Shown: positions 1 to 5,542 of the stretch, in pieces
Position numbering within the stretch: position 1 is the stretch's first letter
How the letters are laid out: each line of letters begins with the position of its first letter
Origin: Pseudomonadota bacterium
Lineage (GTDB): Bacteria > Pseudomonadota > Alphaproteobacteria > RF32 > CAG-239
Length of the DNA stretch: 5,542 nt
Assembly (NCBI GenBank): GCA_021617435.1
Contig: JAJWCP010000091.1
Location: 1 to 5,542 of the forward strand
Direction of reading: 5' to 3'
Program-made: the position numbers and the translations under genes
The notes under the pieces: model-generated
The model's input: only the letters and a program-made list of their open reading frames with translations
Told to the model about the DNA's origin: nothing
Database searches by the model: none

Positions 1-103
1 ACATTATCATCAGCCAAAAACCAATTAAAGATATCAGCATAGCATAAAAAACATCAAATAGACCTAAGCACTCTAAAATTCTTAATTTTTTGACAAAAAA
101 GAT

Positions 104-132
104 TTGCGCTTTTATTTCTTTTGTGCTAACAT
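104..132 (+). promoter_or_regulatory. Candidate promoter of the 1163-residue protein gene
   Basis: A -35-like TTGCGC (104-109) lies 17 bases before a -10-like TAACAT (127-132). The -10 is preceded by TGC, giving an extended -10 that reads TGCTAACAT. Transcription would start near 139, leaving a leader of about 30 bases with a GGGAG ribosome binding site at 156-160. A perfect TTGACA also occurs at 90-95, but the hexamer 17 bases after it (TATTTC, 113-118) is a poor -10, so I prefer the downstream pair. The rest of 1-167 is AT-rich spacer in which I see no gene. This is a motif match only. Confidence 0.4.
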
Positions 133-167
133 TTTAATAAGTAAGATAATTTTACGGGAGAAGCCCA

Positions 168-3100
168 ATGTCAAGATATCCGGTCAATCGTTCAAAAATT
201 ATGGAAAACGCTGATTTTTTGGAGTTTTTAAAAACTGAATACAAAGGCGTTGACGCAGCTTCTTTACCCGATTATGAGCTTGAGGCTCTAATATACAAAT
301 TCAAAATTAAAAAAAATGACATTGACAAACAAGACGCTGAATTTTTGCAACAGCTTGAAAAGCAAAACTCAAAAAAGAAATGCGAAGAACTAGCCTCGGT
401 TTATTACCCGAATATACGATATGACGCGATTGCGCCTTGGGATAAAGCTTTTGTGAATGTGGTGGAATGGCACACTGAAGATTTGCAGCTTTCAGCTGAA
501 GACGTAAAACAAAAATCAGGATTAACGCTCAAAAATGCCGCGCAAACCGATACCAACTCCACAGCTGTTGAAAATCGGCTGCGCAGCGACCATAATTTGC
601 AAGAAGACAACAAACTTGCCAAACTGCGTATGGAAGCTTTACTTGAGGTTAAAACCATTATTAAAGCCGAATTTGACAACAATATCGGCGGGTTTGAACC
701 AACCGCGGAAGTTAAAGAAAGTCAAAAAAGCTGGGCGTTTTTGGAAAATTCAGAGGAAAATGTAAAAGATATCAAACAATATAAACAAGTTTTAGCAAAC
801 AAACTGTTAGACAACAATCAGGAACGAGTTTTAACTCCGGAGCTTGCCTGCGAAGCTCATGAAGTTTTGACGCAGCGAGTTAAAGACGAGCCTAAAAACA
901 CGGAAGTGCAAGCCAAACTTGCCAAAACCGTTAACGTTATGAATAATTTGGCTGATGACTTTATTCAAAAACGCGGATACTTTTTGTTAGACATCACCAA
1001 TGTTGCCGACGCTTATGACGGCTACAACCGCATGTTTAACCTGCGCCTAAAACAACTTGACGAGCAAAAGAAAAAGCTTACCAAAGCCGCCAAAAAAGAC
1101 GAGCAAAGCGCTCAACTTCTGCAAGTGGTTGAAAACAATATTAAGACTTATGAAAACTGCCTTAAAGATTTAGACACGCTGATGAAGCCATACGACGAGC
1201 GTTGGAACATTCCGGACGGCAAAAATCCATACAATTCCGCGGTTAAAATGAATGACCGCGCCCGACAATGCGTAAAAGTTTTGGATAATATTAAACCCGA
1301 TAAGCAAACTTTAGGGGCGGAAACCCTGCAAATGCTCTCTCGCTTTAAATTTAAGGGCACTGAGGGCAATCTGCCGCAATTTTATGACCCTAAAAATCCG
1401 GACACAAAATCAGATACCTGGAGGGAAGGACTTGAAGTTATTCCGAACAGCCGGTTGGCAACCGTGTTGCAACTGGTTAAAAACGACATACTGATGACGG
1501 AATTAAATGCTGATGATAAAATCAGCAAAGAAGAGTTAACGGAAAAGTTTAAAAACGGCATTGGCGAAAAGTTGTTTGCGATTTATAACTCGGAAGAAAA
1601 AATTGCGGGTGTAGCAGAAAATCCGCGCAAGTTTGTTCAGCCGGAAAAAGAAAAATATTTAACCGAATTTATGAATAAGCTGAACAATCCGGAAGTTCCG
1701 CTTGCTATTTCAGACACCGGCTATATTGCCGCTATGGAAGTTCAAGCCAACAATGCGGAAGTTTACTGCAACCGCGTAAGTAAAAAAATCGGCGCCAATA
1801 ATTCAGAATTTATCCGCGGGGTTATTACCGATCAAATGCAGCAAATTGACCGCCGCGCACCGCTACACAACGCCGCCAACAATGTTCGCAGGCAGTCATT
1901 GCGCCGCAACTTGTTCGGCACGGCCTTAGGCGCCGGTTTGGCTTATACCGGAGCCCGCGTATTTACCAATATAGCGGCAACCGGCGGCGCATCGCTTGCC
2001 GTCAGCACCACCGCCGCAACCATTACCGCGGTCGGGGTAGGAATCGGAGTTACGACTTTGCAATATATCGCTAAACGCAAAGAGGCCAAAGCGAACGGCG
2101 ACCGCCACTACAATTTGAAAAAATTTTTGAAAGATAAAAAGGTTCTGGCTGCTATCGGCGCAAGCACTTTAGGCGCCGCCGCCGTGGTATTTGCCAAAGT
2201 AAATGCTCCTGAAACATTGGTGGCCGGCGCGGCAATCGGCTCGTTCGGGTTAGGCGTCGGACTTAGGTTTGCGCAACCGTATAAAGACATGCGCTTAAAA
2301 GGACACAGCCGCCTTTCGGCTTTGGCGATGGGTGCTTGTTCCGCCGCCGCAACTTTGGGTGCCGGAATGTTGGGACGTATGCACGCTCTTAACAACATCA
2401 GCCCGACCGAACGCTTAGTTCCGGACGGACAAAAGCCTGAAATCACCCATAGCAAGAGTTATGATGACGCCATTAATGCCAAAGCGGAAACATGGAACAA
2501 CAGCGACGGCATTCATCACGGTGCACGCTACACTGCCGACGGCTTAAATCCATCTGAATCGGTTTATCATAAGTCAGGCAATTATGATACCATTTTGAAA
2601 AACGTGCAAGATTCTATGACCGATTGGGAGCCGGACGCCGCCAAAACAAACTTGGCAAAACTTGAAAACGCCGTACGTTTAGGCTCACCCGACACATTAG
2701 TGAAAGACGGCTCCGGTCGCACGCTTGGCGATGTTATGGGATATGTAAACCCTGATACCGGAAACCGCACAACATACAGTGATGTTATGCAACACCTTTT
2801 AAACAACCCGTCAGCACCGCTTAATAAAGACGAAGTGCAGGTTATGGAACAGGTTGCGTTGCATATCGGCGCCGGAAACGGCAACAAAATGGGGCATTTA
2901 ATTCCTGATGTCGGCATTCGCTCGGAAGATTTATATTCATACGACACAACCCGTCCTCACGGAATTATTGATAAAGTTCATGTTGTGATGGTAGATGTTT
3001 ATAAAACCGTTTATGATTACGCCACCGCCTTATGCGGAATTGTGGGTTGGGCACATCGTGACGGCGGCGCTAAAAATCGTTTTCGCCCCGGAGCTAAGGC

Positions 3101-3659
3101 TGACAGAGTAGTTATAAAACAAAAGCCTACGAAAAAGCCGGTAAATATTGTTCATAATGAGCCGAAACCGATAAAACAAACTCCTAAGCCGGTAGAGCAA
3201 GAGCCGAAACCCGTTGAGCAAGAGCCGAAACCGGTATTGGTTGTTGCTCCGATTATAAAACCCGAACCTCCGGAGAATAAGCCTGAGCCGCAAGAAGTTC
3301 CGGAATCGCAAGAGATTAAGCCACTGCAAAAAGAAGGGAAGCAGGTCAGAAAGCATTATCCGTTGCCGGACGATTTGAGTTCAGTTAACAAACATATTCA
3401 AAAAGCGATAGACATGGTGCGTTCTGAACAATATGAAAGCTTTGAGGCTATGCAGGCGGATAAAGAAAACTTTGGCAAGCTGCCAAAATATGCCAAAGAT
3501 ACAGCCAGAATATTGTTTGCCTCATCGCACAACGGCACCGAATGGGATACTGAAAAGAAAAAAGCGGAATTTGCCAAGCAGATTGTGCGAAAAGCCGAGT
3601 GTTCCGCCAAGGCCGGATTAAACAAACTTTCAGTTTATAAAGACATTAAACGCCGTTAA
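168..3659 (+). CDS. Large orphan protein with helical N-terminal half, Ala/Gly hydrophobic core and Pro-Lys repeats (1163 aa)
   Basis: I do not recognise a family. The ATG at 168 follows GGGAG (156-160) with a 7-base spacer, and codon texture is coding-like throughout. No N-terminal signal peptide is visible: the protein begins MSRYPVNRSK and is charged. Residues 1-580 are mostly helical and rich in Lys, Glu and Asn, with a likely coiled coil at about 290-340 and a degenerate EF-hand-like loop at 445-456. Residues 582-739 hold three to five hydrophobic Ala/Gly-rich stretches (about 582-600, 604-634, 658-679, 683-701, 715-737) separated by short basic loops, so this part could span a membrane or form a packed helical hairpin bundle. 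Residues 740-975 are soluble and Asp/Gly/Asn-rich. Residues 997-1024 are four Pro-Lys heptads, followed by more Pro/Glu-rich linker to about 1056, then a basic helical C-terminal domain (1060-1163). The gene stands alone between its own promoter and a strong terminator. The layout suggests a membrane-inserting or exported protein, but that is inference; a structural or phage-derived protein is also possible. That the ORF is real is nearly certain; its function is unknown. Confidence 0.93.
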   Translation: MSRYPVNRSKIMENADFLEFLKTEYKGVDAASLPDYELEALIYKFKIKKNDIDKQDAEFLQQLEKQNSKKKCEELASVYYPNIRYDAIAPWDKAFVNVVEWHTEDLQLSAEDVKQKSGLTLKNAAQTDTNSTAVENRLRSDHNLQEDNKLAKLRMEALLEVKTIIKAEFDNNIGGFEPTAEVKESQKSWAFLENSEENVKDIKQYKQVLANKLLDNNQERVLTPELACEAHEVLTQRVKDEPKNTEVQAKLAKTVNVMNNLADDFIQKRGYFLLDITNVADAYDGYNRMFNLRLKQLDEQKKKLTKAAKKDEQSAQLLQVVENNIKTYENCLKDLDTLMKPYDERWNIPDGKNPYNSAVKMNDRARQCVKVLDNIKPDKQTLGAETLQMLSRFKFKGTEGNLPQFYDPKNPDTKSDTWREGLEVIPNSRLATVLQLVKNDILMTELNADDKISKEELTEKFKNGIGEKLFAIYNSEEKIAGVAENPRKFVQPEKEKYLTEFMNKLNNPEVPLAISDTGYIAAMEVQANNAEVYCNRVSKKIGANNSEFIRGVITDQMQQIDRRAPLHNAANNVRRQSLRRNLFGTALGAGLAYTGARVFTNIAATGGASLAVSTTAATITAVGVGIGVTTLQYIAKRKEAKANGDRHYNLKKFLKDKKVLAAIGASTLGAAAVVFAKVNAPETLVAGAAIGSFGLGVGLRFAQPYKDMRLKGHSRLSALAMGACSAAATLGAGMLGRMHALNNISPTERLVPDGQKPEITHSKSYDDAINAKAETWNNSDGIHHGARYTADGLNPSESVYHKSGNYDTILKNVQDSMTDWEPDAAKTNLAKLENAVRLGSPDTLVKDGSGRTLGDVMGYVNPDTGNRTTYSDVMQHLLNNPSAPLNKDEVQVMEQVALHIGAGNGNKMGHLIPDVGIRSEDLYSYDTTRPHGIIDKVHVVMVDVYKTVYDYATALCGIVGWAHRDGGAKNRFRPGAKADRVVIKQKPTKKPVNIVHNEPKPIKQTPKPVEQEPKPVEQEPKPVLVVAPIIKPEPPENKPEPQEVPESQEIKPLQKEGKQVRKHYPLPDDLSSVNKHIQKAIDMVRSEQYESFEAMQADKENFGKLPKYAKDTARILFASSHNGTEWDTEKKKAEFAKQIVRKAECSAKAGLNKLSVYKDIKRR
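3156..3239 (+). repeat. Four tandem 21-base repeats encoding Pro-Lys heptads
   Basis: Residues 997-1024 of the large protein read NEPKPIK, QTPKPVE, QEPKPVE, QEPKPVL: four seven-residue units sharing a PKP core. At DNA level the last units share a 17-base exact match (3195-3211 and 3216-3232) at a 21-base period, so recent unit duplication is likely and copy number may vary between strains. Such Pro/Lys/Glu repeats usually form stiff extended linkers. Here the linker joins the central soluble part to the basic C-terminal domain. Confidence 0.85.
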
Positions 3660-3663
3660 TGTT

Positions 3664-3707
3664 AAACCCCCTGAAACTTTGCTTTTCAGGGGGTTTTATT
3701 TATTTTT
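3664..3707 (+). terminator. Strong intrinsic terminator of the large protein gene
   Basis: A perfect 13-bp stem (3664-3676 with 3684-3696, core CCCCCTG/CAGGGGG) encloses a 7-base loop. It is followed by a T-rich tail through 3707. The stem begins five bases after the stop codon of the large gene. On the opposite strand the same stem is followed only by TTTAAC-type sequence, so termination of the convergent DUF378 gene would be weaker. The T tail overlaps the last codons of that convergent gene. Confidence 0.92.
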
Positions 3708-3909
3708 GAGCGGGTTTATTTTCAGGCAAAAGCTCGGCATAAATAAGCCAAATTGCTGAAAGTCCGACTAAAATATAAATAATGCGGCTAAATAAACTTA
3801 ACGGACCGAATATAGCAGCCACCAAATCAAATTCAAACAAGCCGACCAAGCCCCAATTAAGACCGCCGATAATCAACAGCCACAGAGCTATTTTGTCAAC
3901 AACTCCCAT
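3700..3909 (-). CDS. DUF378 / YuzA-like small membrane protein (69 aa)
   Basis: The protein starts MGVVDKIALW and carries the family signature GGLNWGLVGLF (residues 15-25), followed by FDLVAAIFG (27-35) and SRIIYILVGLSA (41-52). I recognise this as DUF378 (the YuzA group), short inner-membrane proteins of unknown function. Two transmembrane helices are visible, about residues 7-25 and 43-61, with a short polar C-terminal tail ending in KPAQK. Its length is normal for the family. The frame stays open upstream to an ATG at 4107, but the start at 3909 is chosen because GGAGG (3919 to 3915 on this strand) sits five bases before it and the DUF378 homology begins there. The longer version would overlap the methyltransferase gene and adds a non-family sequence. 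The gene is convergent with the large gene and divergent from the methyltransferase gene. Confidence 0.93.
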   Translation of the reverse strand: MGVVDKIALWLLIIGGLNWGLVGLFEFDLVAAIFGPLSLFSRIIYILVGLSAIWLIYAELLPENKPAQK

Positions 3910-3939
3910 TACAACCTCCAAAAAAAATGTTTTTACTTT

Positions 3940-3967
3940 TTGCAAATATGATATATGTTGCTGATAC
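3940..3967 (+). promoter_or_regulatory. Weak candidate promoter of the methyltransferase gene
   Basis: TTGCAA (3940-3945) and TGATAC (3962-3967) are 16 bases apart, and TGC precedes the latter. The match is poor, but it has the TGCT sequence seen at the -10 of the other two promoter candidates. An alternative -10, TATGAT (3947-3952), has no recognisable -35. The 79-base spacer must hold this gene's promoter unless transcription enters from elsewhere. Confidence 0.2.
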
Positions 3968-3977
3968 AGGTTTTCAA
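3948..3977 (-). promoter_or_regulatory. Candidate promoter of the DUF378 gene
   Basis: On the minus strand TTGAAA (3977 to 3972) is followed after 18 bases by TATCAT (3953 to 3948), each five of six to the sigma-70 consensus. Transcription would begin near 3941 and give a leader of about 30 bases that contains the GGAGG site. The -35 lies just before the ribosome binding site of the divergent methyltransferase gene, so the two control regions interlock. Confidence 0.45.
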
Positions 3978-3978
3978 C

Positions 3979-3983
3979 GGAGG
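3979..3983 (+). promoter_or_regulatory. Ribosome binding site that fixes a TTG start
   Basis: GGAGG lies five bases before the TTG at 3989, ideal spacing. The next in-frame ATG (4019-4021 region, residue 12) has no comparable site before it, so the TTG is taken as the start. Confidence 0.8.
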
Positions 3984-3988
3984 ATAAA

Positions 3989-4687
3989 TTGCCAAGCGAA
4001 AAATTTTTAAAATTTATTGAAATGTGGGAAAAAGATTTTGCCATTGCCCGCACCATAGATGAAAAAGTTTGCGTTGACCGCGACGGCAATCCGATTCCGT
4101 GGTACACTTATCCCGCCATTGAATATTTATCGCAATTTGATTATCGCGATAAAAAAATTTTTGAGTTCGGCTGCGGATATTCATCACTCTTTTGGGCAAG
4201 GCAGGCCAAACAAGTAATCAGCATTGAAGATAATCCGCAGTGGTTTGAAAAATGGCAGCAAGAATTTTCAGAGCCGAACTTAAATATAAGATGGCGCGAT
4301 GAAGGCGAAATTTATGAAAATGCCATTTTTGAAAACGATGAAAAATATGATGTGATTGTAGTTGACGGCAAACGCCGCGCCGAATGTGTAAGCACGGCGC
4401 TAAAAGCTTTAAATGACGGCGGAATCATTATTTTGGACGATAGCGACAGAGTAAACACCAGCGAGGAATATAAAAAAGCAATCAGCATATTAAAACAAGC
4501 CGGCTTGTTACAAGTTGACTTTTACGGATTTTGCCCGATGAATGTTTACACTAAAGCAACTTCCGTATTTTTCAGCCGCAATTTTAATTTTGCCGGAAAA
4601 TATGATGTGCAGCCGGTCAACGGCTTAGGCAATTTGTGGTCAATGAGCCGCAAAGACCGCAAAGCTTTATACAAACTGCAAAAATAA
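3989..4687 (+). CDS. Class I SAM-dependent methyltransferase (232 aa)
   Basis: The Rossmann-type methyltransferase core is clear. Motif I is IFEFGCGYSS (residues 57-66), with the GxG loop that binds S-adenosylmethionine. The second strand ends in the acidic pair E80-D81 (VISIEDN), expected to hold the ribose of the cofactor. YDVIVVDG (120-127) is the fourth-strand motif and GGIIILDDS (144-152) the fifth strand. An N-terminal PWYTYPAIEYL (37-47) precedes motif I, as in a group of uncharacterised bacterial methyltransferases of the Methyltransf_24/FkbM-like type. The substrate cannot be read from the sequence; small-molecule, sugar or protein methylation are all open. There is no signal peptide or membrane segment, so it is cytosolic. 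The protein starts at a TTG with a strong ribosome binding site and appears full length. It stands alone, divergent from the DUF378 gene; no sugar or lipid biosynthesis gene lies beside it. A run of seven T (4693-4699) after the stop is the only termination-like sequence. Confidence 0.92.
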   Translation: MPSEKFLKFIEMWEKDFAIARTIDEKVCVDRDGNPIPWYTYPAIEYLSQFDYRDKKIFEFGCGYSSLFWARQAKQVISIEDNPQWFEKWQQEFSEPNLNIRWRDEGEIYENAIFENDEKYDVIVVDGKRRAECVSTALKALNDGGIIILDDSDRVNTSEEYKKAISILKQAGLLQVDFYGFCPMNVYTKATSVFFSRNFNFAGKYDVQPVNGLGNLWSMSRKDRKALYKLQK

Positions 4688-4720
4688 AATTATTTTTTTA
4701 ATTGCTATCCTTTCAAATTT

Positions 4721-4756
4721 ATATAACAGAACCGCCGATGATATTCTCACCGACGG
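4721..4756 (-). terminator. Possible intrinsic terminator of the 186-residue protein gene
   Basis: Read on the minus strand, CCGTCGGTGA (4756 to 4747) pairs with TCATCGGCGG (4741 to 4732) around a five-base loop GAATA. All ten positions pair if two G-U pairs are allowed. On the plus strand the same two positions become A-C mismatches, so the hairpin favours minus-strand RNA. It lies about 66 bases after the stop codon and is followed by the moderately T-rich TTCTGTTATAT. The weak T tract keeps the confidence modest. Confidence 0.4.
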
Positions 4757-4822
4757 AAAAAGAAACGCTCGCGACAATACATCACAAGCGATTGCCGCCT
4801 CTCTTATCGGAACGGAAATTAT

Positions 4823-5383
4823 TTAGCGGTTTAAATTCTGATTATCCCGACTATAGCGTAAATTAAAGCTTTTGAGTTGTTTATCGCGCTCAGCTTTCCA
4901 TTCATGCAAAGCTTTTTGCATGATAGTATTATCAGTGTTTACGCCTTTGGTTTGCAAATCGGGTTCTCTTTTGGGAGTAGTCTTAAATCCGAGGCGAGCT
5001 CTTAATTTGTAGAGTTGATACTCAATCGGGTTAAGGTGATATAAACTACCTTGCGGTTCAGCGTTAGCAACATCAGGATTAAAGTTAAAATCAGCGACAT
5101 AAGCACCTTTTTTGCCATCAGAATAAGCAAAGGAAGCACCTTTTTCGCCACAAAAACCCTTTAAGTGCGATTTTTCAGGCTTTTCATCATAGATAATTTC
5201 TTTGTTACCTTTTTTAGCGGAAGCTCTGGCGCGAACTTCATTTAATTTGTTTTGAACAGCTGCATCTTTAGAATCTTTGGCAGACGAATCGGCGGTTGCC
5301 ACCAACTCATCAATTTCTTTATCGGATACATTGTGCTCGCCAAGGCGGGATAAAATGGAATCAAGCTGACTTGTGTTACTCAT
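4823..5383 (-). CDS. Charged soluble protein of unknown family (186 aa)
   Basis: I do not recognise a family. The start at 5383 (MSNTSQLDSI) is preferred because GAGG (5393 to 5390) precedes it by six bases. An in-frame ATG four codons upstream (5395) overlaps that site and has no site of its own. No signal peptide or membrane helix is visible, so it is probably cytosolic. Residues 3-55 look helical (LDSILSRLGEHN, then DKEIDELVATADSS), residues 56-75 are Lys-rich and polar, and residues 76-107 have a small aromatic/Gly pattern (GFCGEKGASFAYSDG, then KKGAYVADFNF) suggestive of a short beta segment. A motif SLYHLNPIEYQLYKLRARLG occupies 113-132. The C-terminal 50 residues are helical, basic and Asn/Arg-rich. 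It has its own promoter and a possible terminator, so it appears monocistronic. One in-frame cysteine (C78) rules out a visible zinc cluster. Codon use resembles the neighbours. That it is a real gene is likely because of the good promoter, ribosome binding site and length. Confidence 0.82.
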   Translation of the reverse strand: MSNTSQLDSILSRLGEHNVSDKEIDELVATADSSAKDSKDAAVQNKLNEVRARASAKKGNKEIIYDEKPEKSHLKGFCGEKGASFAYSDGKKGAYVADFNFNPDVANAEPQGSLYHLNPIEYQLYKLRARLGFKTTPKREPDLQTKGVNTDNTIMQKALHEWKAERDKQLKSFNLRYSRDNQNLNR

Positions 5384-5393
5384 AATTTGCCTC
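5384..5393 (-). promoter_or_regulatory. Ribosome binding site choosing the start at 5383
   Basis: GAGG (5393 to 5390) sits six bases before the ATG at 5383. The alternative ATG at 5395 forms the sequence ATGAGG with it, so that codon is better explained as part of the ribosome binding site. Confidence 0.7.
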
Positions 5394-5413
5394 ATATGTT
5401 GTTATAATGTTTA

Positions 5414-5442
5414 ATAGTAGCAAATTATCTGTTTTTTGTCAA
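5414..5442 (-). promoter_or_regulatory. Promoter of the 186-residue protein gene
   Basis: A perfect TTGACA -35 (5442 to 5437) is followed after exactly 17 bases by TACTAT (5419 to 5414). TGC precedes the latter, giving an extended -10 (TGCTACTAT). Transcription would begin near 5407, about 24 bases before the start codon. This is the best promoter match in the window. Confidence 0.65.
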
Positions 5443-5473
5443 TTAACAAGAGCTATATCAAACTGACAAAATA

Positions 5474-5542
5474 CTCGCGTTTGGAGCAAATACAACTTAT
5501 GCACAGCACGGACTCGTAAATATTGCAAAAAAAAAACGCGAG
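5474..5542. repeat. 9-bp inverted repeat ending at the window edge
   Basis: CTCGCGTTT (5474-5482) and AAACGCGAG (5534-5542) are perfect reverse complements separated by 51 bases. The right arm is preceded by a run of ten A (5527-5536, three of them within the arm). The right arm occupies the last nine bases of the window, so it may continue outside it. Read on the minus strand the right arm is CTCGCG followed by ten T, which could be the distal half of a terminator for a leftward gene beyond the edge. Which of these it is cannot be decided here. Confidence 0.5.

Noticed and set aside
1..133. Minus-strand frame open to the left edge, with a hydrophobic stretch after an ATG at 40
   Set aside because: Only 13 codons follow the ATG within the window, it has no ribosome binding site, and the bases are simple AT-rich spacer.
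3156..3335. TonB-like protein suggested by the Pro-Lys/Pro-Glu linker
   Set aside because: There is no N-terminal membrane anchor and no TonB C-terminal domain; the protein is far too long and the hydrophobic core is internal.
404..3625. Minus-strand open frames of 60-121 codons under the large gene
   Set aside because: They lie wholly inside a long, well-supported gene, have Ser/Cys/Arg-rich shadow composition and show no family motif.
168..3659. Phage tape-measure protein
   Set aside because: The length and internal hydrophobic core fit, but no tail gene lies beside it and it is a single gene with its own promoter and terminator.
3910..4107. N-terminal extension of the DUF378 protein to an ATG at 4107
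   Set aside because: The added residues are not DUF378-like and overlap the methyltransferase gene; a strong ribosome binding site supports the start at 3909.
4738..4866. Plus-strand open frame of 42 codons starting at ATG 4738
   Set aside because: It has no ribosome binding site, overlaps the 3' end of the 186-residue protein gene and has shadow-like composition.
5480..5530. tRNA-like anticodon loop (CTCGTAA)
   Set aside because: The flanking bases do not form an anticodon stem and no T-loop or acceptor stem is present.

Overview
The window comes from a moderately AT-rich bacterial genome. The spacers are AT-rich; the coding regions have strong Shine-Dalgarno sites and mixed GC use. Two of the best promoter candidates have a TGCTA-type -10 element, which resembles housekeeping promoters of Alphaproteobacteria. 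An uncultured, possibly host-associated alphaproteobacterium fits, but this is a weak inference: there is no rRNA or strong marker gene here.

There are four supported genes. (1) Bases 168-3659 (+) encode a 1163-residue protein that I cannot assign to any family. It has a long helical, charged N-terminal half with a degenerate EF-hand-like loop. An Ala/Gly-rich hydrophobic core follows at about residues 582-739, then a soluble stretch, four seven-residue Pro-Lys repeats and a basic C-terminal domain. It ends at a strong intrinsic terminator. (2) Bases 3700-3909 (-) encode a 69-residue, two-helix DUF378/YuzA-type membrane protein, convergent with gene 1; the terminator's T tract overlaps its last codons. 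(3) Bases 3989-4687 (+) encode a class I SAM-dependent methyltransferase with a TTG start, divergent from gene 2 across a 79-base spacer. (4) Bases 4823-5383 (-) encode a 186-residue charged soluble protein of unknown family, with a well-formed promoter at 5414-5442 and a possible terminator hairpin at 4732-4756.

No gene shares a clear operon with another: the order is +, -, +, -, so each is probably transcribed on its own. No pathway links them. The upstream stretch 1-167 holds only the promoter and ribosome binding site of gene 1. The spacer 4688-4822 holds the hairpin plus a coding-like stretch of about 34 codons with no start. The right end, 5443-5542, holds a 9-bp inverted repeat whose second arm is the last nine bases of the window, and an open frame running off the end.

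The most unusual item is the large orphan protein. I found no CRISPR array, insertion sequence, tRNA, rRNA or recognisable defence or secretion gene. A new multi-gene system is not supported by this window alone.
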